Positions 13,097-22,112 of a stretch of DNA of 38,663 nt are shown here, in pieces; position 1 is the stretch's first letter; each line of letters opens with the position of its first letter. Under the pieces are notes generated by a model. The model did no database searches and was not told the DNA's origin. It saw nothing but the letters and a program-made list of their open reading frames with translations. Both the position numbers and the translations under genes were made by a program. The stretch is from RGIG8700 sp964568815 (lineage in GTDB: Bacteria; Bacillota; Clostridia; RGIG6154). The stretch spans positions 1 to 38,663 of the forward strand of contig CAZMRY010000006.1 of assembly GCA_964568815.1 (NCBI GenBank), read 5' to 3'.

Positions 13097-13125
13097 AGTA
13101 TAACAATAAGATACAAAAAAATCAA
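13097..13125 (-). promoter_or_regulatory. Promoter of the sugar-binding protein gene
   Basis: Minus strand: TTGATT (13120-13125 reversed), 17-base spacer, TATACT (13097-13102 reversed). Confidence 0.65.
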
Positions 13126-13353
13126 GCTTTTTTATTTGCATTGTTTGAAATTTTACATCCTTCTGACTTTTCAGATGTTAAAGAGAAGGGAATATAAAGG
13201 TATCGCTTGCACTTATAAATCAGGCATTCTTTACTTTTAAAGGAATGAAGGCAAAAGATAAGAACACTATAGTTATAAGAAAAACTATAAATGAAATTGT
13301 CTTTATGAGAGAGTTGTTTTTCATACACCTCTAAAATAAAAATTGTCATATAA

Positions 13354-13382
13354 TTGAAAAAATGTCAAAGCTGTGATATAAT
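13354..13382 (+). promoter_or_regulatory. Promoter of the DUF4432 gene
   Basis: TTGAAA (13354-13359), 17-base spacer, TATAAT (13377-13382), about 43 bases before the start codon. The 13126-13353 stretch between the two divergent promoters has small inverted repeats but no gene. Confidence 0.7.
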
Positions 13383-13425
13383 TAATTAAAAATTGTTAAG
13401 TCCATTAAAGATAAGGAGAATTCTT

Positions 13426-14388
13426 ATGAACAAATATATTGGAAATCCGATACAGACTTACGGTGTTGAAGAAATGAGATTGGTTGGTGGTAAAGGAGAC
13501 GGAATGAGAATGCTGTATGTTAGAAACGGCAAAGGTCTCGAATTCTGGATTTCTCTTGACAGATGTGCAGATATTACAAGATTAAGTCTTAAAGGTGACA
13601 ATTTCAGTTACATTTCTGCCTGCGGATATGTTGCACCGAGCTATTACGACAAAGACGGAACAGGTTTTTTAAAATCCTTTACTGCAGGTTTTTTTACAAC
13701 CTGTGGGCTTACTGCGGTAGGAAGTCCTTGTACTGATGACGGTGAACAACTTCCTCTCCACGGAACAATTTCAAATACCCCTTGTGAGAACTTTATGCAT
13801 TATATTGAAGATGGTAATATTCACATAAAAGCTACAGTCCGTGATGCAAGAATTTTTTCGCACAAGCTTATGCTCGAAAGAGAATATATACTGTCGTTGA
13901 ATGAAAACAAGCTCACAATGACTGACACTGTTAAGAATGTCGGCCCTGACATAACGCCTTTTGAAATAATGTACCACTGCAATATGGGTTATCCTCTTCT
14001 TTGCGAGGATACAGAAATTAAAATCCCCTCAAGTGAGGTTGTTGCCAGAGATGAACACGCAAAGAGCGGAATTGATACTTGTCTTAAGGTTGAAAGTCCA
14101 AAAGCAGGCTATGAAGAAATGTGTTTTTATCACAAGCTGAACGGAAAACCTGAGGTGAGCATTTACAACCCCAATCTTAAAAAAGGGATGAAAATGAGCT
14201 TTGACACAAAAGAACTAAAATGTTTTACTCAATGGAAAATGATGGGTGAGTATGACTATGTTATGGGTCTTGAACCGGGCAACTGTACACCAGACGGAAG
14301 AGATGTAATGAGAAAAAATGGAATGCTTGAATTTATTGAACCTGGAAAAGAAAAAACACAGACTCTTAATTTTGAATTTATAGGATAA
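13426..14388 (+). CDS. DUF4432 family protein (aldose 1-epimerase-like)
   Basis: A 320-residue cytoplasmic protein of the DUF4432 family, in the galactose mutarotase-like beta-sandwich superfamily. Seen are the N-terminal strand block (GKGDGMRMLYVRNGKGLEF, then LDRCADI), an LHG motif near residue 110, an HCNMGYPLL motif near residue 185, and a GLEPGN motif near residue 285, which hold the His and Glu usual for sugar binding or anomer interconversion. The actual substrate is not known. Start ATG 13426 has AAGGAG eight bases upstream; a longer frame has none. It is alone, ended by a strong bidirectional terminator. It fits the carbohydrate theme of the locus. Confidence 0.85.
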   Translation: MNKYIGNPIQTYGVEEMRLVGGKGDGMRMLYVRNGKGLEFWISLDRCADITRLSLKGDNFSYISACGYVAPSYYDKDGTGFLKSFTAGFFTTCGLTAVGSPCTDDGEQLPLHGTISNTPCENFMHYIEDGNIHIKATVRDARIFSHKLMLEREYILSLNENKLTMTDTVKNVGPDITPFEIMYHCNMGYPLLCEDTEIKIPSSEVVARDEHAKSGIDTCLKVESPKAGYEEMCFYHKLNGKPEVSIYNPNLKKGMKMSFDTKELKCFTQWKMMGEYDYVMGLEPGNCTPDGRDVMRKNGMLEFIEPGKEKTQTLNFEFIG

Positions 14389-14406
14389 TCAGCGATATAT
14401 CAATTG

Positions 14407-14449
14407 GTAAAATAATACCCCTCCGTGCGACGGAGGGGTATTATTTTAC
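14407..14449. terminator. Strong bidirectional terminator, 19-bp perfect stem
   Basis: Bases 14407-14425 pair perfectly with 14431-14449 around a TGCGA loop. The CCCCTCCG core is flanked by A/T runs giving T-rich tails on both strands. It separates the converging DUF4432 and AraC-type genes. Confidence 0.9.
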
Positions 14450-15339
14450 TATTCTTTATCACTTGAGTCAACAGGCTTATGTAGCTTTCTATACATAGTA
14501 GGACTTATGTTTTCAAATTCCTTAAAGGAGGAATTAAAATACGAAATTGAAGAAAATCCTACTTTAAAGGCGATTTCGGTTACACTTAAATCTGTTTCCA
14601 GCAGAAACTGCTTTGCATAAAACACTCTGATAAACGATAAATATTTTGTAAAACTCATACCTGTTGATGTTTTAACAATCTGTGCAAGATAGCTGTACGA
14701 TATGAATAAAGCTTTTGCAACGGAATTGGCAGTCATATCGCTTTGAAAATAGTTATCCCACATATAAGAGGTGATTTTATGAGGCTTTTTTTTGTTTTTT
14801 GAATAGGAATAACCGCTAAAAAGAGTAGGAAGGTAATTATTCCAATATTTTATAATTTCCAACATGATAGTTTCAATGTATAATTTAATAGAATAGAGAT
14901 GTTGATAATTTTTCTTGGTATTTTCCTCATAAATATGTGCCAGCAAATTCGGAATAGAGGTTTTACCAATATTTTCAGCTTTAAAAAACAGATCGTTTGG
15001 CGACAATAAAGGAAAAATATCTTTTAAGGGAAGCTCCTGGGCAGGGGGAGAATAAATAAAGTCAAGATTGAACTTCAGGCAGTATGCCTTTGAAGTGGGA
15101 GCAAGGTATAAAATAGAATGGATGTAATTAGGAGGCGTTATGTACATATCTCCCGGATTTGCTATAAAAATATTCTGATTTAAAGCAATTTGTGCACAAC
15201 CTTCAACAATAAATACAATTTCGGTTTCGTTGTGAATGTGAGCAAGAGCTCCTAATCCAGCTACTGCTTCTTGCAGTTCAAAAAAGAATTGAGAATGTTC
15301 ACGAAACTTTTCGTATCTGTTTTCTACTATAACACTCAT
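14449..15339 (-). CDS. Cupin-AraC family transcriptional regulator
   Basis: A 296-residue regulator. Residues ~25-120 are a cupin-like sensor (HIHNETEIVFIVEGCA, then PGDMYITPPNYIHSI). The C-terminal ~100 residues are an AraC DNA-binding domain with two helix-turn-helix motifs: NSVAKALFISYSYLAQIVK, and SVTEIAFKVGFSSISYFNSS followed by FKEFENISPTMYR. Such proteins activate sugar-use genes on binding a sugar. Start ATG 15339 has AGGGG upstream. The gene is divergent from the large secreted-protein run and shares a symmetric overlapping promoter with it, so it most likely controls that run and itself. Confidence 0.9.
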   Translation of the reverse strand: MSVIVENRYEKFREHSQFFFELQEAVAGLGALAHIHNETEIVFIVEGCAQIALNQNIFIANPGDMYITPPNYIHSILYLAPTSKAYCLKFNLDFIYSPPAQELPLKDIFPLLSPNDLFFKAENIGKTSIPNLLAHIYEENTKKNYQHLYSIKLYIETIMLEIIKYWNNYLPTLFSGYSYSKNKKKPHKITSYMWDNYFQSDMTANSVAKALFISYSYLAQIVKTSTGMSFTKYLSFIRVFYAKQFLLETDLSVTEIAFKVGFSSISYFNSSFKEFENISPTMYRKLHKPVDSSDKE

Positions 15340-15385
15340 AAAAAAAACCCCTTAGTGTAGAATAGAGTAAGTTCATCATAGAATG

Positions 15386-15418
15386 ATTATAGCATAAGTT
15401 TTTAAGAAATGCTATACT
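15386..15418. promoter_or_regulatory. Overlapping divergent promoters built on an inverted repeat
   Basis: The inverted repeat TATAGCAT (15388-15395) / ATGCTATA (15409-15416) yields a rightward promoter (TAGCAT, 17 bases, TATACT at 15413-15418) and a leftward promoter (TAGCAT, 17 bases, TATAAT at 15386-15391 reversed). Both -35 boxes are poor, as expected for activator-dependent promoters. Confidence 0.6.
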
Positions 15419-15465
15419 TTTTTTGAAAAATGATAAAAGGGTATTATTCTTGGAACGGAGAAGAT

Positions 15466-18400
15466 ATGAGGAATTTAAAAAAAAGATTAATTTCATTTGT
15501 TCTGATTTTCGTTATGGTTTTCTCAATGGTGATGGGAACAACAGCAGAAAGTGTACAATTTCAAGGCTTTGAGGCTACTGCAAGTTATGTTGACGGTGTT
15601 TTGAAGGTTGCAGGTATAGGAGAAAATTTCGGTGCAAGTGTTTCTGTTACGATTTTGAATGAAGGAAAATCCTTTGAAGAGCTGCAAAAAATATCCAACG
15701 ATGCAGATGCGAAAGATATTATCAAAAAGATGTCAGCTGTTAAAACAGGATACAATAATAAGTTTGAGGTCAATATAAAGGTATCTCTTGAAGAGGGCGT
15801 AAGCTATATTATGATTATCTCTTCAAATGATTTTATTGAAAAATATGTGGTGGATATAAACGGTTTAAGTGCTTTTGTATCAAAAGAGAGTATTGTTTCA
15901 AACATAAGCTATATTGAAGATGAGGTAACAGTCAGAGGTTACAGTGCAGGATATACAAAGCTGATTGTTCTTAAAGCAGGAAAAACCATTAACGATTACA
16001 AAAATGAAGGTGATGGTGCAGTTCTTCAAAAAGCTACAGTTCCTGTTGACGAGGATAATTTCTACGAATATACCTTTAAAGGTCTTGATTACACAGATAC
16101 AGATGATTGCATTCTTATAACAGAAGCAGTTGGTGTTGAAATTTTAAATCCTTATTTTAATCTTAAAAAGCCTTATGTCATTACTGTTGAAAGTACAAAT
16201 GACGCAAAAACAGCTATAACAAATGCAATAGAGCAATCAAAAAACAAAACGGACAGACCTGTTGAGATAGTTCTCAAAGAAGGAGAATATGTTCTTAACG
16301 AAAAAATAACGGTTGCAAATTATTACAGAACCAGCGAATGTCCATTAACAATCAGGGCAGAAAACGGGAAAAAGGTTGAGATAACAGGTGCTGAAAAAAT
16401 TGCACATACAGATTTTAAGCCTCTGTCTTTAACCGATGAAAAATATTTCAGTGTTCAAGAAGCTGTAAGAGATAAAATTGTTAAGCTGGATTTATCACAA
16501 TTCCCTGAGGAAGTATATACAAACTCAACAAGATTTCTTGCAGAGAAAACAAGTGGCGGATATGTTCATTCATCAAAGCTTAAGATAGTTCCGATTGGAA
16601 TTTATCTTAATGGCAACAAGCAGATTTTAGCCAGATACCCAAATGAAGGATACATTACGACAGATGTGTTTGAAAATGGCGATGTAAAATCAGTTACTGC
16701 ACAACCTGAACATAACGAAGCGATAACAAGATTAATGAACTCAACCTGCAAAGAAAAAATGCTTGAGGGATTTTTAGCGACAGCCTTTTCAAGCGAAACA
16801 ATTCCTGCGGGAGAGATAACAGTTGATGAAAATGGCGGCAAGATAGTTGTTGAACATTTAAATGACAGCAATGTTGGTAACTATAAGCCGGTAAGATTTA
16901 AGGTCATTAATCTTATTGAAGAAATTGATATGGCAGGAGAATGGTATATTGATGAAGAACAAAAAGCACTATATTGGTATCCTGCTAAAAAACTCACATC
17001 AGCAGATGTAATAGAAATTGCAACAGTAAATGATACATTGTTGTATTTAAGCGAAGTTTCACATATTACCATTGATGGAATTGAATTTTCAAAAAACAAT
17101 ACTCAAAAGTATGATTTTGATGAGGATACAGCTGCTGTAAATCACGGCTCAGGCTTGTATATCGACAAAGCAACGGATGTTATTGTTGAAAATTGTATCA
17201 TTCATGATGTTGCAATGCTGGGTGTATATGTAGGATTGTTCACAGAAAGATGTTTTGTTAATGAATGTGCAGTATATAATACGGGAGGAGCAGGAATTTA
17301 TGTTGGCTCTTTCCACAGAAATTATGTTGCAGGAGAAGGAATAAAACAGGTAAGAAAAACAGGCAGCAGAATTTCAAATTGTGAAGTGTCAAATTGCGGA
17401 ATATATCTTGACAGCGGCGGAATAACTATGAACGGAGTTGATGTTTCGGGAGTAAATAACACAGTTCATAATACATCAGGCAATGGTGTTGGTGTAAATG
17501 TAGTTGATGGATATTTTGCAAAAAATGAGGTTTATAATGTTTCTCAGGAAACTCAGGATTCAGGAGGAATATATCTTGCAGGTGTGTGGACACGATACGG
17601 TAACAAGATAAAAAATAATCTCCTCCATAGAATAGGACTTCCTGAAAAAGTAAGCCACGAACATTTTGGAATTTTCCTTGATGATGCAGTTGGCGGAGCT
17701 GAGGTAACAGGAAATATTGTTGTATCAGACGGAAGAGATTTTGTAAAGGGAATGCAGATTGCCGTAGGTCCTGATAATGTTATTGACGGAAATATTTTTG
17801 TAAACACAGAAGCAAATACAGGGTTGAAGGGAATAGCCTTTTCAAACAGAACAGCAGACAGAATTATCCCCCGTGCAAGAGAGGCATATCTTTATAAGTT
17901 TGATGGCGAAAATATAAGTACATATTTTAAAACCTATACAAAGCTTGCAGAACGACTTGAGGTTTATACGCAAATTAAAGATATGTATAACGGTGAAGTT
18001 CCTTCCAACAATACGGAGCTTATGGAAGCTTTCAGCGAGGTTTACAGAATGAACAATGTTGTAAAAGACAATATTGCAGACGAAAAGACAGACTTGTTTT
18101 TGACAGGTAGCGGACTTAATGCTACAGGGGATAAATATGCACCACTTAGCGATTCTGATTTTTGCGGAAATACAAATGTAGATACATCAATGTTTAATAA
18201 TCCTGCTGAGCTTGATTACAGAATAAAGTCAAATGATTACGGAAAAAATGTTCCGAGTGTTTCAAACTTCAGTATGGACAGCATTGGTGTTCAAAAAAAT
18301 CAGGCACTTGAAAGAGTTGATAAAAGCTTTTCGCTTTTATATCCGAATAATAACGAAAAAAGTGCAAAGTTTGATGAAAATATGTTCATAATGCTCAGCT

Positions 18401-18993
18401 GGGAATATTCACCATTTGCAGATGGATATATATATGAGGTTGCAAAGGATGAGAATTTTGAAACAATTGTTGCATCAGGTGAAACAGACAACACCTATGT
18501 AAGCGTAGGTGGATTTGAAAACGAGACAACTTATTATTGGAGAGTTAAAGCGTTAAATCAAAGCAGAAAAGGAACAAAGGCAGACCTTTCTGTTATGTGC
18601 GACAATGTGTATTCCTTTGGAACTTATGTTCCATATGAAGTAGTATTTTATGGTGAACCTACAATTGAAACAGTAAATCAGAGCGAGACCATAAATAATA
18701 TAGCAGAGTTTAAAGGACAGGAAATAGTTATAAAGGACATAATTCCTGATGCTTCAGGAATTGAGGAGTCAGTAGAGTTTACATATATACTTGCTATATA
18801 TAACGAAAGGACGCTCGTTAAAGCTTTCATAAGGAAAATTGACATTATGAACTCAAAAATAAACGACGGACCTATGTTCAGTTCATCAATCAAGCTTCCT
18901 GAAGATTTAGCAGACGGTTGCACCTTTAAGGTGTTCAGGTGGGAAAATCTTCTTAATTTAAAGCCGATTGGAAATAAGTATTTGATTTATTGA
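15466..18993 (+). CDS. Secreted beta-helix protein, GH141-like, with FN3-like domain
   Basis: A 1175-residue secreted protein. Signal peptide at ~1-27, then two beta-sandwich repeats (~30-230), and a right-handed beta-helix (~240-820). The helix part has the make-up of GH141-like or polysaccharide-lyase-like enzymes: VEIVLKEGEYVL at its start, a DSGGIYL motif near residue 698, and FLDD near 739. Next come an FN3-like domain (EVAKDENFETIV, ETTYYWRVKAL) and a C-terminal ~100-residue beta domain. GH141 members are alpha-L-fucosidases or xylanases; the acidic motifs are candidate catalytic residues only by analogy. Start ATG 15466 with GGAACGGAG. It is first in the run and divergent from the AraC-type gene. 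Confidence 0.75.
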   Translation: MRNLKKRLISFVLIFVMVFSMVMGTTAESVQFQGFEATASYVDGVLKVAGIGENFGASVSVTILNEGKSFEELQKISNDADAKDIIKKMSAVKTGYNNKFEVNIKVSLEEGVSYIMIISSNDFIEKYVVDINGLSAFVSKESIVSNISYIEDEVTVRGYSAGYTKLIVLKAGKTINDYKNEGDGAVLQKATVPVDEDNFYEYTFKGLDYTDTDDCILITEAVGVEILNPYFNLKKPYVITVESTNDAKTAITNAIEQSKNKTDRPVEIVLKEGEYVLNEKITVANYYRTSECPLTIRAENGKKVEITGAEKIAHTDFKPLSLTDEKYFSVQEAVRDKIVKLDLSQFPEEVYTNSTRFLAEKTSGGYVHSSKLKIVPIGIYLNGNKQILARYPNEGYITTDVFENGDVKSVTAQPEHNEAITRLMNSTCKEKMLEGFLATAFSSETIPAGEITVDENGGKIVVEHLNDSNVGNYKPVRFKVINLIEEIDMAGEWYIDEEQKALYWYPAKKLTSADVIEIATVNDTLLYLSEVSHITIDGIEFSKNNTQKYDFDEDTAAVNHGSGLYIDKATDVIVENCIIHDVAMLGVYVGLFTERCFVNECAVYNTGGAGIYVGSFHRNYVAGEGIKQVRKTGSRISNCEVSNCGIYLDSGGITMNGVDVSGVNNTVHNTSGNGVGVNVVDGYFAKNEVYNVSQETQDSGGIYLAGVWTRYGNKIKNNLLHRIGLPEKVSHEHFGIFLDDAVGGAEVTGNIVVSDGRDFVKGMQIAVGPDNVIDGNIFVNTEANTGLKGIAFSNRTADRIIPRAREAYLYKFDGENISTYFKTYTKLAERLEVYTQIKDMYNGEVPSNNTELMEAFSEVYRMNNVVKDNIADEKTDLFLTGSGLNATGDKYAPLSDSDFCGNTNVDTSMFNNPAELDYRIKSNDYGKNVPSVSNFSMDSIGVQKNQALERVDKSFSLLYPNNNEKSAKFDENMFIMLSWEYSPFADGYIYEVAKDENFETIVASGETDNTYVSVGGFENETTYYWRVKALNQSRKGTKADLSVMCDNVYSFGTYVPYEVVFYGEPTIETVNQSETINNIAEFKGQEIVIKDIIPDASGIEESVEFTYILAIYNERTLVKAFIRKIDIMNSKINDGPMFSSSIKLPEDLADGCTFKVFRWENLLNLKPIGNKYLIY

Positions 18994-19054
18994 CATTTAA
19001 TATTGTTGAAGAAATTATATTTAAAACACAAACAGAATTTAAAAATTCAAATGC

Positions 19055-19078
19055 AAATGACAGACAGAAATGTCATTT
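19055..19078 (+). promoter_or_regulatory. Small hairpin in the spacer before the second gene of the run
   Basis: AAATGACA (19055-19062) and TGTCATTT (19071-19078) form an eight-base-pair stem without a T-tract, about 40 bases before the ribosome binding site. It could stabilise or process the mRNA. The rest of 18994-19121 is AT-rich with no gene. Confidence 0.35.
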
Positions 19079-19121
19079 CATATATATAAACCTTAAAAAT
19101 ATTTTAAAGGAGAGGAAAAAA

Positions 19122-21932
19122 ATGAAAAAAATTATGTTGAAAACATTGGTGATGATTTTAACTTTGTCAATGGCATTTTCAATGGCGGGAGTACCTGCTT
19201 TGGCAATTGAAACTGATTCAGTTGAAATCTATGCAGACACAAGTATGATTGAAATTACCGTGGACGACTTAACTGATGTTGATGCAGCAGCTGCAATGAC
19301 AGAAATTACAGTTAAAAGAGTTAGCGACAACGTGCAGGTTGAACTTTCAAATTCGGTGATTGAAGGAAACAGACTTATTTTAAGTCCGTCTGCAGAACTT
19401 TTGACTGATGTAATTTATCAGATAACCATAGGCACAGGATTTGGTTTAACAGAAGAAGTAATAAAGTATTTTAAAATTAAAACCTTGGTTGATACAGATG
19501 CAACAGGTTGGAAAATAAGCATAACACCAACAACAAATGCACTTTATGATGAAACTGCTGATTTTACCCAGATGCGTACCGATACCAGCAAAGCAAGTCC
19601 GCTGTATATTGATGAAACAAATAAAATTTTGTATATAAATGCACAATACGATAATGGCGTTGTTGTTAATAAAAGAACGGGTCTTTGGGATTCAGAAAGA
19701 TATTCTGTTGAATTTGATATCAGAAGATATGGAAAACCATACAGACAGTTTGAAATCCATTATAATGTGCAAAACGGAGAAGGAACTAAAGACCTTATGA
19801 CAGGCAGGCAAAACTATTTGAGATACCAGAACGGATCAGTTGGCTGGTCGTTAATCGGATGGGTGAACACTCAGACAGGATGTTTTCCTTATGCAGATAA
19901 TGCAGGTACAAATGTAGCGAGAAGTATTTTTACAGGAGCTTTTGAATATGTAAGTCCAACAGCCTCATGGACATATGGCTCACACACCAAAGCGGCGGCT
20001 CCGATACCTGTACCAGATCTTTATGTTCAGTCAAATATGTATAGTACTGATGTAACTATGGGAATAGGAAGCGATGGGTCTGCAGATTGGACTGCAGAGG
20101 CTCCATTCACAAAAAGTATAACAGGTGTTTCACCAACTGATGCTTTTACAACCCTTAAAATCTCTAAAAACGGAACAGATGCAGATTTGTTTGAAAAAAC
20201 TGAATCAGGCTTAGTTTTGAGAGATACGATGAATAAAGAAAATGCAGTGGCGAACGGATTTACCGAAAGTGACTGGAGAACAAGTACAAAGGGTGCTTTT
20301 GTACTGGGATTTTGTGGACATTATACCGATACTGCTAATATGCTAGATCTCTATTCTCCTGTAGCCCTTAGAAGTGTAAAAGCTACAATTTGTGAAGTTG
20401 AAAGCTCAATTATGGAAGTAAAAGATGTTTATGCATCAGAAGACTGTCTTGAAGTAACCTATGAAGGCGAAGGCTTTATTGATGCCAATATCAGTGTTAA
20501 TGAGCTTGGAGGCGAAGCGGTTAACGGAACTGTAAAGGTAGAAGATGATGTTGTATACTTTACCCCTGAAACAGAGTTTACTGCAGATTCAAAATATTAT
20601 GATGTAACTGTTTATGATGGTTCGGCAAGCGGAAAATATGAAGCAGTATTTAAAATAGAGACAATTCTCGATTTTGGTGACTATGATGATAAAGATGAGT
20701 TATTTAAAGCAGGAAGTGGATTTAAAATGGCTCGTTGGTGGTCATCTGTTGGTAAAATGGTGAACTTTAATGCTGATACAGATACACTTTATATGGGCTT
20801 TAACAATGCAACAACCTCCTCGGGCGGTGATAATCCGTTTGGCTTCTATACAGAGGGATTGAGAGATTATGACAGATATACAATAAGCTTTGAGTCTAAA
20901 TATTACGCAAAATCAACAACAACAATGAACCATACACTTGGATTTATGTTAAATGTATCAGATGCTTTTTCACATCATTATATGGAACAAATGGCGATAC
21001 CTCAGAACGATTCAAAAGTTGGAAGTTTAAATACACTTCATGATAATAAAATAGGTCTTGGCTGGGCAGTTCCTCTTACTACAGTAGCAGGCAATTTTGC
21101 TCCTACTCTTCTTACACCTACAGGTTCGTGGAATAAGCAGAATAGTGCAACAGGAACATCTGAAAACGAATTTTCTATGGCTACTCAGACAGAAGGCTGG
21201 AGCTTTGGTGAAGATTTTGCAATAACAGGTGATGACAATGCAGCATTTACATCATACAAAATAACCAAAAATGGTGCAGAAGGAAAAATTTTCTTAAACA
21301 ATGAGTATAAAGATGCGGTTAACGAATCTAAGTTTACTGATACTGATAAGACTTTTACAATTCAGACAGCACAATATGCAGACGGCTCTGAAACAAGAAC
21401 AACGGGAAGTGTTTTTGATACAACAATAAAGGCTTATGATATACCAAAGGATACAGCTACAGCATTCTCTTATGCTCCTGTAACAGAAACAGCAGGTCTT
21501 GAGAATGGTGAATTTGCAATAAGCTATGTAGATGTATCAAAGAACACAAGTACAGATACATTAGCTACAGTACCATTCCTGGCAGTTAAAAACTTTAAAG
21601 CTACAACATGTAAGGTTGTAGTTGCAGAAGCCGATAAGCTGGTATTATCAACAAATGTTGCACCTGTAATGGGAACTGCAACAATTACAGGCAGTGCTTA
21701 TTTATTAAATGCAACAAGTTCAGATTTGCCTGTTAAAGTTATTGCAGCAGGTTATGATGAGGAAGGAAATCTTACAGCAATAGCTATTTCGGATATTACA
21801 TCTGCTACTGCAAAAACAAATACGACTGTTCCATACACGCTGACAGATGCAGAAGATGTAAAAGAGATTAAGGTTATTGTAATTAAAAACTTCGAAACCT
21901 TAAAACCATACACAAATGAATTGTGTTATTAA
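19122..21932 (+). CDS. Large secreted protein of unknown family, two related modules
   Basis: A 936-residue secreted protein. Signal peptide 1-28 (…VPALA), an Ig-like domain (~30-125), module A (~128-420), a second Ig-like domain (~425-510), module B (~515-830), and a C-terminal beta domain (~845-936). Module A begins GWKISITPTTN and includes RYSVEFDIRRYGKPYRQF; module B has a matching RYTISFESKYY, suggesting the two share a fold, perhaps a jelly-roll. Module A is almost the same as in the SLH protein at 26937. No catalytic motif is recognised; glycan binding is possible. Start ATG 19122 with AAAGGAG. I do not recognise the family. Confidence 0.75.
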   Translation: MKKIMLKTLVMILTLSMAFSMAGVPALAIETDSVEIYADTSMIEITVDDLTDVDAAAAMTEITVKRVSDNVQVELSNSVIEGNRLILSPSAELLTDVIYQITIGTGFGLTEEVIKYFKIKTLVDTDATGWKISITPTTNALYDETADFTQMRTDTSKASPLYIDETNKILYINAQYDNGVVVNKRTGLWDSERYSVEFDIRRYGKPYRQFEIHYNVQNGEGTKDLMTGRQNYLRYQNGSVGWSLIGWVNTQTGCFPYADNAGTNVARSIFTGAFEYVSPTASWTYGSHTKAAAPIPVPDLYVQSNMYSTDVTMGIGSDGSADWTAEAPFTKSITGVSPTDAFTTLKISKNGTDADLFEKTESGLVLRDTMNKENAVANGFTESDWRTSTKGAFVLGFCGHYTDTANMLDLYSPVALRSVKATICEVESSIMEVKDVYASEDCLEVTYEGEGFIDANISVNELGGEAVNGTVKVEDDVVYFTPETEFTADSKYYDVTVYDGSASGKYEAVFKIETILDFGDYDDKDELFKAGSGFKMARWWSSVGKMVNFNADTDTLYMGFNNATTSSGGDNPFGFYTEGLRDYDRYTISFESKYYAKSTTTMNHTLGFMLNVSDAFSHHYMEQMAIPQNDSKVGSLNTLHDNKIGLGWAVPLTTVAGNFAPTLLTPTGSWNKQNSATGTSENEFSMATQTEGWSFGEDFAITGDDNAAFTSYKITKNGAEGKIFLNNEYKDAVNESKFTDTDKTFTIQTAQYADGSETRTTGSVFDTTIKAYDIPKDTATAFSYAPVTETAGLENGEFAISYVDVSKNTSTDTLATVPFLAVKNFKATTCKVVVAEADKLVLSTNVAPVMGTATITGSAYLLNATSSDLPVKVIAAGYDEEGNLTAIAISDITSATAKTNTTVPYTLTDAEDVKEIKVIVIKNFETLKPYTNELCY
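19503..20379 (+). repeat. Duplicated module, copy 1
   Basis: This tract, from ACAGGTTGGA to CCCTTAGAAGTGTAA, is closely matched at the DNA level by 27318-28179 (by eye, long blocks identical). The flanking Ig-like domains of the two genes are far less alike. Confidence 0.85.
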
Positions 21933-21993
21933 TAACAGGTATGTAAAAGGTAAATACAAAAGATTTATAAAGTAAGAATATAAAAGGCAAAAA

Positions 21994-22085
21994 ATGGGAA
22001 ATAACAAATGTTATTTCCCATCAATGCCCTAATAAATAAAAATATAGCAACACAAAAGTTTTGTATTTTTATATTTTTATTTATT
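21994..22085 (+). repeat. Two strong inverted repeats in the 180-bp spacer
   Basis: First: ATGGGAAATAACA (21994-22006) and its complement (22009-22021), 13 bases. Second: a 16-base arm at 22031-22046 and its complement at 22070-22085, nested around ACAAAA/TTTTGT. Neither has a clean T-tract beyond its own arm. They may be attenuators, processing sites or partial terminators between genes 2 and 3 of the run. Confidence 0.6.
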
Positions 22086-22112
22086 AAAAAACAACTTAAG
22101 GAGAGATGGAGC

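Noticed and set aside
14407..14449. Operator or attachment site reading of the long palindrome
   Set aside because: Place between two converging genes and flanking A/T runs fit a bidirectional terminator better.
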